Assembly: GCA_018333075.1 (NCBI GenBank)
Contig: BORH01000013.1
Location: 1-64,000 of the forward strand
DNA from: Heyndrickxia sporothermodurans
Lineage (GTDB): Bacteria > Bacillota > Bacilli > Bacillales > Bacillaceae_C
Direction of reading: 5' to 3'
Length of the DNA: 64,000 nt
The translations under genes were made by a program, and so were the position numbers. Positions 55,551 to 63,798 of the stretch are shown here, piece by piece; the first letter of the stretch is position 1; each line of letters begins with the position of its first letter. Under the pieces are notes generated by a model. That model ran no database searches and was not told where the DNA came from. It saw only the letters and a program-made list of their open reading frames with translations.

Positions 55551-56456
55551 ATGAAAAAAAATAATACTGATCAATGGTTTACTTTTGACATCCCTTCTAA
55601 ATGGAATAATCTCTCAATAGAAACCATTTTAAAAGAAAAGTGGATGGTTCCAAAAAAATTAATGCATGAACTGAGAATGGAAAAAGCCATACAAATAAAT
55701 GATGAAATTATTAATTGGAAACGCTCGCTTCCAACAGGCTCACATTGTAAAATGGCGATTTTCAAACATGAGGATTTTGGAGTCATTCCAAAAGAAGGTT
55801 TTTTTGAGGTTTTATTCGAAGATGAACATTTGTTAGTTGTGAATAAACCCGCTGGTATAGATACTCATCCTAACAAAGAGGGACAAACTAATACTTTAGC
55901 AAATGCTATCGCTTACTATTTTCAACAAAAGGGAGAATTCTGTAAAATTCGTCATGTTCACCGATTAGATAAGGATACCTCAGGTGCAATACTATTTGCT
56001 AAGCATGCATTAAGCCATGCCATGCTGGACCGAATGTTAAATGAAAGAAGCATAAAAAGAACGTATTTAGCATTGGTACAAGGACTTATTTCATCTAATT
56101 CGCTTATGATTAATGAACCTATTGGAAGGGATCGGCATCATCCTACACGAAGAAGAGTTTCAAAAACAGGACAAACAGCACTGACAAAGGTAACGAGTAT
56201 TAAAAGATTTGCTAAAGATCAATTAAGCTTAATTCAATGTTCCCTTGATACCGGTAGAACACACCAAATAAGAGTTCATTTAAGTTTTATTGGACATCCT
56301 CTTGCGGGAGATAAACTTTACGGTGGAAAGCCTATTTTTTCAAGACAAGCTCTGCACGCACGCAAGCTTTCATTTATCCATCCACTAACAGAAGAGAAAA
56401 TTGAATGTATCGCACCATTTCTTGATAAACCAGCAATCTTTGAAAAATATATTTAA
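55551..56456 (+). CDS. yhcT: RluA-family pseudouridine synthase
   Basis: The 301-residue RNA pseudouridine synthase has catalytic Asp in HRLDKDTSGAILFAK, the RluA start GVIPKEGFFEVLFEDEHLLV and ending GRTHQIRVHLSFIGHPLAGD and LHARKLSF. The N-terminal S4-like part is short. GAAAGGAC precedes the ATG. Target (23S rRNA, probably) not decided by sequence. Confidence 0.92.
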   Translation: MKKNNTDQWFTFDIPSKWNNLSIETILKEKWMVPKKLMHELRMEKAIQINDEIINWKRSLPTGSHCKMAIFKHEDFGVIPKEGFFEVLFEDEHLLVVNKPAGIDTHPNKEGQTNTLANAIAYYFQQKGEFCKIRHVHRLDKDTSGAILFAKHALSHAMLDRMLNERSIKRTYLALVQGLISSNSLMINEPIGRDRHHPTRRRVSKTGQTALTKVTSIKRFAKDQLSLIQCSLDTGRTHQIRVHLSFIGHPLAGDKLYGGKPIFSRQALHARKLSFIHPLTEEKIECIAPFLDKPAIFEKYI

Positions 56457-56465
56457 TCTCCATTG

Positions 56466-56495
56466 ACCCTACTCCAATCTGGAGGGGGTTTTGTT
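56466..56495 (+). terminator. yhcT terminator
   Basis: ACCCTACTCCA/TGGAGGGGGT form an imperfect stem (56466-56476 with 56480-56489) followed by TTTTG. Confidence 0.55.
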
Positions 56496-56569
56496 GTTTA
56501 CTTAAGTAATGTATAATGATTATAGAATTATCATAATATTTAGATACTACTAAAAGGGGAAAACGAGTC

Positions 56570-56884
56570 ATGAATACACTATTTATTGCTGGACATGCTA
56601 AGCTTCCAGCTGGAATGGCAGCGAAAAGTATATACGAAACGTTGACTATTACTTGTGAAATTGACCGAAAATATGGAGTTATTGTTGAGGCTACTTGTAC
56701 GCTTGCAACCGAGCATGGACGTGATTTCATTGCACACTTATTAAAAGGCTATAGCTTAATGGATGGAATTGAAGCACCTTTACAGGAGCTAAAAAAAAGT
56801 TATTTTGGAAAGGCATATAATGCATTAGCATCTGCTCTGAAGGATTTACATAAACAATATAAGCTTTTATTGGATAAAAAATAG
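56570..56884 (+). CDS. DUF3870 family protein
   Basis: The 104-residue protein has the start LFIAGHAKLPAGMAAKSIYE and the core GVIVEATCTLATEHGRDFIA, matching DUF3870. Soluble. AAAGGGG precedes the ATG. Converges on the acyl-CoA dehydrogenase gene with a shared terminator. Function unknown. Confidence 0.9.
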   Translation: MNTLFIAGHAKLPAGMAAKSIYETLTITCEIDRKYGVIVEATCTLATEHGRDFIAHLLKGYSLMDGIEAPLQELKKSYFGKAYNALASALKDLHKQYKLLLDKK

Positions 56885-56910
56885 AGAAGACAGTGCTTCT
56901 CTATTTTTTC
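56878..56910. terminator. terminator of the DUF3870 gene, shared
   Basis: A 12-bp stem (56878-56889 with 56896-56907) encloses ACAGTG and is followed by T; the DUF3870 stop is in the left arm. It may also serve the converging acyl-CoA dehydrogenase operon. Confidence 0.85.
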
Positions 56911-56925
56911 AGTAGGAACATATTC

Positions 56926-58137
56926 TTAAACTGGAAGATTAGAATCTACTTGGAATGGCCATGAAGGCAATGTTTCATTTAATGGTTTATCTTTTCGATA
57001 ACCTAATACGTACTCTGCCTGCATAATCGTATGAATTTCTCTCGTTCCTTCATAGATCACTGGAGCCTTAGAATTTCTTAGATATCTTGCCACTGGGTAT
57101 TCATCTGAATATCCATATGCCCCATGAATTTGAACTGCATCATCTGCTGCTTTATTAGCAAAATCACATGCCTGCCATTTAGCTAGTGAAGTTTCTCGCG
57201 TGTTTCTTTGTCCTTTATTCTTCAATTCCCCAGCTTTGTATACAAGAAGACGACTCATTTGTAATCCTGCTTCCATGTTTGCAATCATTTGCTGTACAAG
57301 CTGATGCTTTCCAATCTCTTTACCAAAGGTTTCTCGTTCATGACAATATTTCATACTTGCTTCAAGAGAAGCCATTATTAATCCGCATGCCCCTGCTGCT
57401 ACAGTAAATCTTCCATTATCTAATGCTGCCATAGCAATTTTAAACCCTTCACCCTCTTTTCCAAGAAGATTCTCCTTAGGGACTTTAATTTGATCAAAGA
57501 AGATTTCACCTGTATTACCAGCTCGAATACCTAATTTATTTTTAATTGCTTTTGATGAAAAACCAGGCATGGTTCTTTCAACAATAAAAGCAGAAATTCC
57601 ATGGTGCTTTTTACTTTTATCCGTATAAGCAAATACTAAAAAATGATCGGCAACATCACATAAGGAAATCCAAGTTTTTTGACCGTTTAAAATATAGTAA
57701 TCTCCATCTTTAACAGCAGTTGTATTGAGTGCTGCTACGTCAGATCCTGCACCTGGCTCTGTTAATCCAAATGCACCTACCTTAATCCCTTTTGCTTGAG
57801 GTACTAAATACTTTTGCTTTTGTTCCTCTGTTCCCCATTGTAATAAGGTCATACTATTAAGCCCAGTATGAACAGATACAGCCGTCCGATAGGCAGTATC
57901 TCCTCTCTCTAATTCTTCACAAACAATGGCCAATGAATTATAATCCATTCCACTTCCACCATAGCTTTCTGGAATGCAAACACCCATTAGCCCTAATTCA
58001 GCTAATCGAGTCATAATATGTGGCTGGAAAGACCCTTCAGAATCCCACTCACCAATAAAAGGCATTATTTCCTTATCGACAAAACTTCTTACTGTTGATC
58101 TTAATAATTCTTGTTCTTCTGTATAACCAAAATCCAT
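56926..58137 (-). CDS. acyl-CoA dehydrogenase
   Basis: The 403-residue FAD enzyme has FGLTEPGAGSDVAAL, WISLCDVADHFLVFA and the C-terminal catalytic Glu in PVIYEGTREIHTIM. It oxidises an acyl-CoA and passes electrons to ETF. Sequence layout is close to the AcdA/glutaryl-CoA dehydrogenase side of the family, but no extra decarboxylase mark is visible. It follows a CaiB CoA-transferase gene by 13 bp; the pair would activate and then oxidise a carboxylic acid. Substrate unknown. Confidence 0.92.
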   Translation of the reverse strand: MDFGYTEEQELLRSTVRSFVDKEIMPFIGEWDSEGSFQPHIMTRLAELGLMGVCIPESYGGSGMDYNSLAIVCEELERGDTAYRTAVSVHTGLNSMTLLQWGTEEQKQKYLVPQAKGIKVGAFGLTEPGAGSDVAALNTTAVKDGDYYILNGQKTWISLCDVADHFLVFAYTDKSKKHHGISAFIVERTMPGFSSKAIKNKLGIRAGNTGEIFFDQIKVPKENLLGKEGEGFKIAMAALDNGRFTVAAGACGLIMASLEASMKYCHERETFGKEIGKHQLVQQMIANMEAGLQMSRLLVYKAGELKNKGQRNTRETSLAKWQACDFANKAADDAVQIHGAYGYSDEYPVARYLRNSKAPVIYEGTREIHTIMQAEYVLGYRKDKPLNETLPSWPFQVDSNLPV

Positions 58138-58150
58138 TTTTTCTCCACTC

Positions 58151-59335
58151 CTAAATAATATGATTTTTTTGTAATTCTTCCATTTCTACTTCTGAGTATC
58201 CTAATTCTTTTAGTATTTCATTTGTGTGTTCACCAACAAGTGGTGGATGATGCTTTATTTGAATCGGAGTTTTGGATAGCTTTAAAGGACTTCCAACAAG
58301 CTTTACTTTTCCTGCCTGTGGATGTTCCTTCTCAACAATCATTTCTCTTGCAATCACCTGCTCATTTTGAAAAACTTTCTCAAGATTATTAATTGGTCCA
58401 CAAGGTATTCCATTTTCATTGCATAATTTTAGCCAATATTCAGACGTTTGAGTGTTTAAAGCTTCCTGTAATATAGGAATTAATTCCTCTCTATTTTCAA
58501 CACGCTTGGCATTACTAGCAAATAATGGATGACTAGCCAAATCTTCTAAACCTAAGATTTTTGAGAACTTTTCAAATTGACGATCATTCCCTACTGCGAC
58601 TACCATTTTTCCATTAGCTGTATCAAAGGTCTGATATGGAACTATATTGGCATGAGAATTACCTAACAACCCAGGAATTTTTTCAGACATTAAATAATTG
58701 CTGGCAATATTGATAAGTGAACTAACACCTGCATCAAACAATGAAATATCAAGTTTTTGTCCTGTTCCAGATTTGTTTCTTTCGAGCAATGCAGCCTGAA
58801 TTCCAATACATGAATATAGACCAGTTAAAATATCAGTTATTGCCACACCTACCTTTTGTGGACCAGACAATGAATCACCGGTTATACTCATTAATCCGGA
58901 CATTGCTTGAATGATATAATCATACCCAGCTAATTCCTTATATGGACCGGTTTCACCAAATCCAGTAATAGAACAATATACCAGCTCTTTATTTATTTCT
59001 GACAAGGTCTTATAGTCAAGTCCTAAACGTTCCATCGTTCCTGTTTTGAAATTATGGATAAGTACATCACAATCTTTTATTATTTGTTTAATAATCTCTT
59101 TTCCCTTTGCTGACTTTAAATCAATCGTCATGCTCTTCTTATTTCGATTAGCGCATAGATAATAAGCACTTACCCCATTTGAAAATGGAGGACCCCAATT
59201 TCTTGTATCATCACTTCCGCCAGGTGCCTCAACTTTTATTACTTCTGCACCTAAATCACCGAATATCATTGTACATAACGGCCCTGCCAAAACCCTTGTT
59301 AAATCAAGTACTTTTACCCCAGTTAATGTTTCCAT
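58151..59335 (-). CDS. CaiB/BaiF family CoA-transferase
   Basis: The 395-residue class III CoA-transferase begins GVKVLDLTRVLAGPLCTM, with catalytic Asp in GYDYIIQAMSGLMSITG, AITDILTGLYS and PLVGEHTNEIL near the end. It moves CoA between acids. ATG 59335 is preferred since AGGAGG is 7 bp before it; the frame to 59422 adds residues within the leader. First gene of a two-gene operon with the acyl-CoA dehydrogenase, behind a structured leader with a terminator. Confidence 0.92.
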   Translation of the reverse strand: METLTGVKVLDLTRVLAGPLCTMIFGDLGAEVIKVEAPGGSDDTRNWGPPFSNGVSAYYLCANRNKKSMTIDLKSAKGKEIIKQIIKDCDVLIHNFKTGTMERLGLDYKTLSEINKELVYCSITGFGETGPYKELAGYDYIIQAMSGLMSITGDSLSGPQKVGVAITDILTGLYSCIGIQAALLERNKSGTGQKLDISLFDAGVSSLINIASNYLMSEKIPGLLGNSHANIVPYQTFDTANGKMVVAVGNDRQFEKFSKILGLEDLASHPLFASNAKRVENREELIPILQEALNTQTSEYWLKLCNENGIPCGPINNLEKVFQNEQVIAREMIVEKEHPQAGKVKLVGSPLKLSKTPIQIKHHPPLVGEHTNEILKELGYSEVEMEELQKNHII

Positions 59336-59400
59336 CATTTCCCCTCCTTTCATTTTTTGATGCTTTCTTTTGTAAAAATTTATTAAAAATTGTCTTACTA

Positions 59401-59450
59401 AAATAAAAAACCAGTCCTCCATTTATTAATACTCAAAAATGGAAGACTGG
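59401..59450 (-). terminator. leader terminator upstream of the CaiB gene
   Basis: A 14-bp stem with one wobble, CCAGTCCTCCATTT on the plus strand with its complement (59411-59424 with 59437-59450), is followed on the minus strand by a T tract (59410-59401). It lies in front of the gene, not after one, so it should act as an attenuator. Confidence 0.85.
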
Positions 59451-59563
59451 CTTGTAATCTGCTGGAACCCATCTGGAAAGAAAGGTGAGCAGATTTTACA
59501 GTCAAATTTTTATCATTTTAGTCATTCCTGTATTGCCTGAGGGTTTCTTCAGGTCATAGGAAT
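59451..59563 (-). promoter_or_regulatory. structured 5' leader RNA of unknown class
   Basis: Minus-strand RNA: hairpin one (59563-59524) pairs ATTCCT/AGGAAT outside and CCTGA/TCAGG inside. A 28-base AT-rich linker follows. Structure two (59495-59456) pairs AATCTGCT/AGCAGATT around ACC/GGT. The attenuator terminator comes next. It does not fit the glycine, SAM, T-box, lysine, TPP or fluoride patterns I know. The layout is that of a riboswitch or protein-controlled attenuator. Confidence 0.55.
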
Positions 59564-59570
59564 ATTCTTA

Positions 59571-59599
59571 TAAATATATTCTACAATATTTTCAGTCAA
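59571..59599 (-). promoter_or_regulatory. sigma-A promoter of the leader/CaiB operon
   Basis: TTGACT (59599-59594) and TATTTA (59576-59571) are separated by 17 bp on the minus strand; the transcript would begin just before the first hairpin. Confidence 0.6.
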
Positions 59600-59657
59600 T
59601 TGTGAATAGTACTTTTACTAATTTTCAGGTTTAACACTTTAAAATGCCTAATCAAAA

Positions 59658-60266
59658 TTATTGTAAACCTGCCTTCACCCATTCTGCTACTTGAACTGTA
59701 CGTTTAGCTTGGTGTTTAACAGCTCCTTCAGCATCCTCTACAATTCCTTTTTCTGTAGCAGTAACTGTAGTTCCATATGGGTTACCACCAGCAGCGTAGA
59801 TTGACTGATCGGTATATCCTGGTGCTGCAATAATTGCTCCCCAATGCATCATTGAAGTATAAATTGCATGTATCGTTTGTTCTTGTCCGCCATTCGCATT
59901 ACCAGCAGATGCCATCGCACTTACTACTTTATTCACCGTTTTTCCTTGAGCCCAGAAGCCTCCTAAGGTGTCTAGAAACTGCTTCATTTGTGATGGAATA
60001 TTACCAAATCTTGTAGGTGCACTAAATATAATCGCATCAGCCCATTCAAGATCATTTGCCGTTGCTACAGGAACATTTTTAGTTTCTTCCGCGTGCTTTT
60101 TCCAAGCCGGATTGGACTCAATTGCTGCCGCAGGTGCCAATTCTTCGACTTTTAAAACTCTAACCTCTGCCCCAGTCTCTTTTGCTGCTTCCTCTGCCCA
60201 TTTAGAAAGCTGATAATTCGTACCAGTTGAACTATAGTAAATAATTGCTAAATTAACATTAGTCAT
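59658..60266 (-). CDS. wrbA: WrbA-type NAD(P)H:quinone oxidoreductase
   Basis: The 202-residue flavodoxin-fold protein binds FMN through YYSSTGTNYQLSKWAEE and APTRFGNIPSQMKQFLD, with GGQEQTIHAIYTSMMHWG and PGYTDQSIY completing the WrbA pattern. Reduces quinones by two electrons. ATG 60266 is preferred after AGGAGAG; a GTG directly before it is possible. Single gene. Confidence 0.93.
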   Translation of the reverse strand: MTNVNLAIIYYSSTGTNYQLSKWAEEAAKETGAEVRVLKVEELAPAAAIESNPAWKKHAEETKNVPVATANDLEWADAIIFSAPTRFGNIPSQMKQFLDTLGGFWAQGKTVNKVVSAMASAGNANGGQEQTIHAIYTSMMHWGAIIAAPGYTDQSIYAAGGNPYGTTVTATEKGIVEDAEGAVKHQAKRTVQVAEWVKAGLQ

Positions 60267-60269
60267 CAC

Positions 60270-60580
60270 TTATTCTCTCCTAACTTTCTGCTTTTCATTG
60301 AAAACACTTTTATTTTTTCACGAAGAATATAAAAAAAGTCTGCCAATTTTTATATCTCTATTTTGGAACTCCCAATTTCGAGATATGATATAAACGAATG
60401 TTTTCTATTTGTTAAAGAAAACCTACATTTTTCGTTTTAATAATTTCAAATGAATTGTGAAAAAATAAAGACATAAATGAAAGCGTGTTCAAAAAATATT
60501 TCGACATATTTCTTTTCTACTTCGCCAAAATCAGATAAAATATATACGTTTGATAATACAAAGCTTGTAGGAGGCTCTTT
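60270..60580. other. 311-bp intergenic stretch before ykaA
   Basis: AT-rich DNA between divergent wrbA and ykaA. It must contain both promoters, but I cannot place a -10/-35 pair with confidence. No hairpin terminator or RNA gene seen. Confidence 0.6.
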
Positions 60581-61201
60581 ATGGTATTTAAAAACAAGAA
60601 AGACAAATTCGCAGTTCTATTAGGGAATATTTCTGCAAACTTAAGAGAAAGTATGAATTATTTTGCAGATTATAAACTAAACAATGCTAGTGATTTAAAA
60701 ATTTTTGCACAAAAGATGAAGGAGTATGAATCTCAAGGAGATACCTATGTTCATCAAATGATTTTAGAACTAAACGATACGTTTATTACTCCAATCGAAA
60801 GAGAAGATTTGTTGACGCTAACAAATAGCCTTGACGATATTTTAGACGGATTGGAGCACTGTGCATATATCTTTGAAGTATACAATATTACTTCTGCTGA
60901 TGACTATATGTATAAATTTGTCGATGCCATAAGAAATTGTACAGTAGAAATTGATAAGGCAATCGAGCTTATGTTTAATAAAAAGCTTCCAAAAATGCGC
61001 CCACATGCAATTAAAATAAAAGAATATGAATCATTATGTGATGATATATTGCGGGATTCCATTAAAGACCTTTTCAAAACAGAAACAGACCCTATTCGTT
61101 TAATTAAATATAAAGAGGTCTATGAGGATTTAGAGGAAATTGCTGATTATTGCCAAAGTGTAGCGAACATTCTAGAAACCATTATTATGAAGAACGCATA
61201 A
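60581..61201 (+). CDS. ykaA: DUF47/PhoU-like phosphate transport accessory protein
   Basis: The 206-residue helical protein contains the PhoU-related patterns YESQGDTYVHQMILELNDTF and EDLLTLTNSLDDILDGLE, twice repeated later as IKEYESLCDDILRDSIKDLF and YEDLEEIADYCQSV. It regulates or assists the Pit transporter encoded 11 bp downstream. GTAGGAGG precedes the ATG. Confidence 0.93.
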   Translation: MVFKNKKDKFAVLLGNISANLRESMNYFADYKLNNASDLKIFAQKMKEYESQGDTYVHQMILELNDTFITPIEREDLLTLTNSLDDILDGLEHCAYIFEVYNITSADDYMYKFVDAIRNCTVEIDKAIELMFNKKLPKMRPHAIKIKEYESLCDDILRDSIKDLFKTETDPIRLIKYKEVYEDLEEIADYCQSVANILETIIMKNA

Positions 61202-61212
61202 GGAGTCTTTTT

Positions 61213-62217
61213 ATGGATAGTGTATTGATTATTACAATTCTAATCGTTGTTTGCGCGTTGGCATTTGATTTTATTAATGGATTTCATGATACAGCAAACG
61301 CGATTGCTACAGCTGTTTCTACGAAGGCGTTAAAACCTAGACATGCCATAGTACTTGCAGCCATCATGAATTTTTTAGGAGCTATGACCTTTACAGGTGT
61401 AGCGAAAACAATTACGAAAGACATTGTCGATCCATTTACGCTACCTAATGCGTCTTTCGTTATCCTGTCAGCATTGATTGCTGCGATTGCATGGAATTTA
61501 ATTACATGGTATTTTGGGATACCAAGTAGTTCCTCTCATGCAATCATTGGATCCATTGCAGGTGCTGCAATTGCAGCTGCTGGATTTTCATCGTTAAATT
61601 ATAAAGGATTTATGAAAATTATTGAAGCTCTTCTATTATCACCAGTCATAGCATTTGCCATTGGATTTATAGTATATAGCATTTTTAAAGTAGTATTTAA
61701 AAACTTCAATTTAACAAAAACAAATAAAGGTTTTCGATTGATTCAAATTTTCACTGCAGCCTTACAGTCTTATACTCATGGCACGAATGATGCCCAAAAA
61801 GCAATGGGGATCATTACTATGGCGTTAATATCTAATGGATATATCAGTGGTCAAAACGCAGATGTACCTTTTTGGGTTCAAGTATCCTGTGCTACTGCAA
61901 TGGGACTTGGGACATCCATAGGCGGGTGGAAAATTATTAAAACAGTTGGCGGAAAAATAATGAAAATTCGCCCGATAAATGGTGTTGCAGCCGATTTAAG
62001 CTCAGCCTTTATTATCTTTGGTGCAACATATATTCATCTTCCTGTTAGTACCACCCATGTCATTTCTTCTTCGATTTTAGGTGTTGGATCAGCACATAGA
62101 ATTAAAGGGGTAAAATGGGATACTGCTCAACGAATGGTAATCACTTGGGTTATTACATTGCCAATCTCAGCAACACTTGCGGGGTTAATTTATCTTCTTT
62201 TGAACAGTATTTTTTAA
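61213..62217 (+). CDS. pit: Pit-family low-affinity phosphate transporter
   Basis: The 334-residue membrane transporter has the PHO-4 signatures GFHDTANAIATAVSTKAL near the start and GTNDAQKAMGIITMAL in the second half, with VSTTHVISSSILGVG at the end. It imports metal-phosphate driven by protons. ATG 61213 is chosen after AAGGAG; a longer frame overlaps ykaA. Operon with ykaA. Confidence 0.95.
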   Translation: MDSVLIITILIVVCALAFDFINGFHDTANAIATAVSTKALKPRHAIVLAAIMNFLGAMTFTGVAKTITKDIVDPFTLPNASFVILSALIAAIAWNLITWYFGIPSSSSHAIIGSIAGAAIAAAGFSSLNYKGFMKIIEALLLSPVIAFAIGFIVYSIFKVVFKNFNLTKTNKGFRLIQIFTAALQSYTHGTNDAQKAMGIITMALISNGYISGQNADVPFWVQVSCATAMGLGTSIGGWKIIKTVGGKIMKIRPINGVAADLSSAFIIFGATYIHLPVSTTHVISSSILGVGSAHRIKGVKWDTAQRMVITWVITLPISATLAGLIYLLLNSIF

Positions 62218-62258
62218 GATCGTTTCAAGTATACAAAATAATATTCATTTATTTATTC

Positions 62259-62299
62259 AACTTCGCTTTTTGAACAGAGTGAAGTTTTTTTATTTTTTC
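62259..62299 (+). terminator. pit operon terminator
   Basis: AACTTC/GAAGTT with inner pairs (62259-62267 with 62277-62286) is followed by a long T tract. Confidence 0.75.
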
Positions 62300-62379
62300 A
62301 AAAACCACCTATTTACATTATTATACAAAAGTGATATCATTTTAATATACAAAAGATATCCAAAGGGTGGGGGTAAAAT

Positions 62380-63222
62380 ATGACTGAGAAAAAGGTTTGG
62401 CAACTAAATGGTTTTATCGGTATTTTGATCATCGCTGTTTTACTTTTGTTTAGCCTGTTTATGTTTAGCAGAGAACAAATTGGGCTAGCTCTTGTTTCGA
62501 TTATTATTGCTATGCTGCTTGCATCAGGTGTAACGATTATCCAACCAAATCAAGCTGCTGTTGTTACCTTCTTCGGAAAGTATTTAGGTACCATTCGTGA
62601 GAGTGGATTATTTATTACTGTCCCATTTACATTAAAGAAAAAGGTATCCTTAAGAGTAAGAAATTTTAATAGTAAAAAATTAAAGGTCAATGATGTTGAC
62701 GGAAATCCAATTGAAATTGCAGCAGTTATTGTGTTTAAAGTCATTGATTCTGCAAAGGCAGTATTTGATGTTGATCAATATGAAGAATTTGTGGAAATCC
62801 AAAGTGAAACAGCTATTCGTCATGTTGCGACAAAATATCCTTATGATACGTATGATAGCGTAGAATTAACACTTCGCGGGAATGCAGTAGAAGTTTCAAC
62901 AGAATTAGCAAGTGAGCTCCAGGAACGTTTAAATGTTGCAGGAGTGGAAGTTATCGAAGCAAGACTTACTCACCTTGCTTACTCTACAGAAATTGCACAA
63001 GCAATGTTACAGCGCCAACAAGCATCTGCCATTATTTCTGCTCGTCAAAAAATTGTAGAAGGTGCCGTTGGAATGGCACAGCTTGCTATCCAGCAATTAG
63101 AGGATGGGAATGTCATCGATTTAGATGATGAGAGAAGGGTCCAATTAGTAAACAATTTATTAGTAGCGATTGTTTCTGATAAAGCCACTCAACCAGTGAT
63201 CAATACAGGAACCTTATATTAA
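62380..63222 (+). CDS. SPFH (band 7) domain membrane protein
   Basis: The 280-residue protein has two N-terminal membrane segments (about 9-28 and 33-50), then the SPFH domain (PNQAAVVTFFGKYLGTIRE, VRNFNSKKLKVNDVDGNPIE, VRHVATKYPYD-like) and a coiled helical tail (TEIAQAMLQRQQASAIISAR) that would drive oligomerisation. GGGTGGGGG precedes the ATG. It is followed 12 bp later by a ribbon-helix-helix gene. Confidence 0.93.
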   Translation: MTEKKVWQLNGFIGILIIAVLLLFSLFMFSREQIGLALVSIIIAMLLASGVTIIQPNQAAVVTFFGKYLGTIRESGLFITVPFTLKKKVSLRVRNFNSKKLKVNDVDGNPIEIAAVIVFKVIDSAKAVFDVDQYEEFVEIQSETAIRHVATKYPYDTYDSVELTLRGNAVEVSTELASELQERLNVAGVEVIEARLTHLAYSTEIAQAMLQRQQASAIISARQKIVEGAVGMAQLAIQQLEDGNVIDLDDERRVQLVNNLLVAIVSDKATQPVINTGTLY

Positions 63223-63234
63223 AGAGGGGTATCC

Positions 63235-63411
63235 ATGGCAAATAAAAAAAGCTTTCCATTACGAATTGATCCACAGCTATATGATATTTTACAAAAATGG
63301 GCAGCAGATGAGTTTCGAAGCGTGAATAGCCATATCGAATATATTCTTCGTGATGCGGCAAAGCGAAATGGACGTTTATCAAAAAAAACAACTGAAGACG
63401 AAGAAAATTAA
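63235..63411 (+). CDS. ribbon-helix-helix (Arc/MetJ-like) protein, 58 aa
   Basis: Read directly; AAAGAGGGG precedes ATG 63235. The strand FPLRIDPQLYDILQKWA and helices DEFRSVNSHIEYILRDAAKR have the Arc/RHH pattern, with a Lys/Glu tail. It is cotranscribed with the SPFH gene, 12 bp upstream, and ended by a terminator. It may repress the operon or anchor DNA to SPFH domains; no toxin gene is nearby. Confidence 0.9.
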   Translation: MANKKSFPLRIDPQLYDILQKWAADEFRSVNSHIEYILRDAAKRNGRLSKKTTEDEEN

Positions 63412-63414
63412 AAG

Positions 63415-63453
63415 AAAAAAGCAACGAACTCAAACTTTTCGTTGCTTTTTTAT
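63415..63453 (+). terminator. terminator of the SPFH operon
   Basis: A perfect 14-bp stem, A6-GCAACGAA with its complement (63415-63428 with 63438-63451), is followed by TATAT. Confidence 0.9.
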
Positions 63454-63464
63454 ATGCCTACTGC

Positions 63465-63560
63465 TTAAAAAAGGTATGTTCGTAAGATGCTAAGCAATAA
63501 TAAAAACGCTACAACCATCATCACAACTACTAATATCTTTTCTTGTTTTTCTCCTTTCAA
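63465..63560 (-). CDS. tiny one-helix membrane peptide, 31 aa
   Basis: Read directly: AAAGGAGG at about 10 bp before TTG 63560. The product is MKGEKQEKILVVVMMVVAFL followed by LLLSILRTYLF: a charged head and one long hydrophobic helix. The terminator at 63415-63451 lies just beyond the stop and has A/T flanks usable from this side. Family unknown. Confidence 0.55.
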   Translation of the reverse strand: MKGEKQEKILVVVMMVVAFLLLLSILRTYLF

Positions 63561-63738
63561 AAGATGACGGCCTCCTTTTATTTCAGCTTTTTTAATTATA
63601 TCAATTTCCTATTATTTTTTATAATGAACAGGTAAAGCTATTACTAACTACCTCTATTATTACATTAAAAATTTAGTCTTAACTCTCAACAATAGAACAA
63701 ACCAATGAAATTATTATAAAACAGTTGCGTAATCATTT

Positions 63739-63782
63739 AATAACGAATATTATATTAAATGTAGTAAAAAACGTTCGTTTTT
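63739..63782. promoter_or_regulatory. PurR box pair upstream of the purine permease
   Basis: AATAACGAATATT (63739-63751) and, inverted, AACGTTCGTTTTT (63770-63782) each match the PurBox AWWWCCGAACWWT at 11 of 13, with CGAA and TTCG cores facing inward and 18 bp between. This is the PurR arrangement seen before purine genes in B. subtilis. Confidence 0.6.
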
Positions 63783-63798
63783 TCGGAGGACTTATTAT

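Noticed and set aside
59524-59563. glycine riboswitch, because of CTCAGGCAATACAGGA
   Set aside because: The resemblance to the CTCAGGCAAAAGGAC piece is local. The upstream GCCGAAGG part and the three-way junction of the glycine aptamer are missing.
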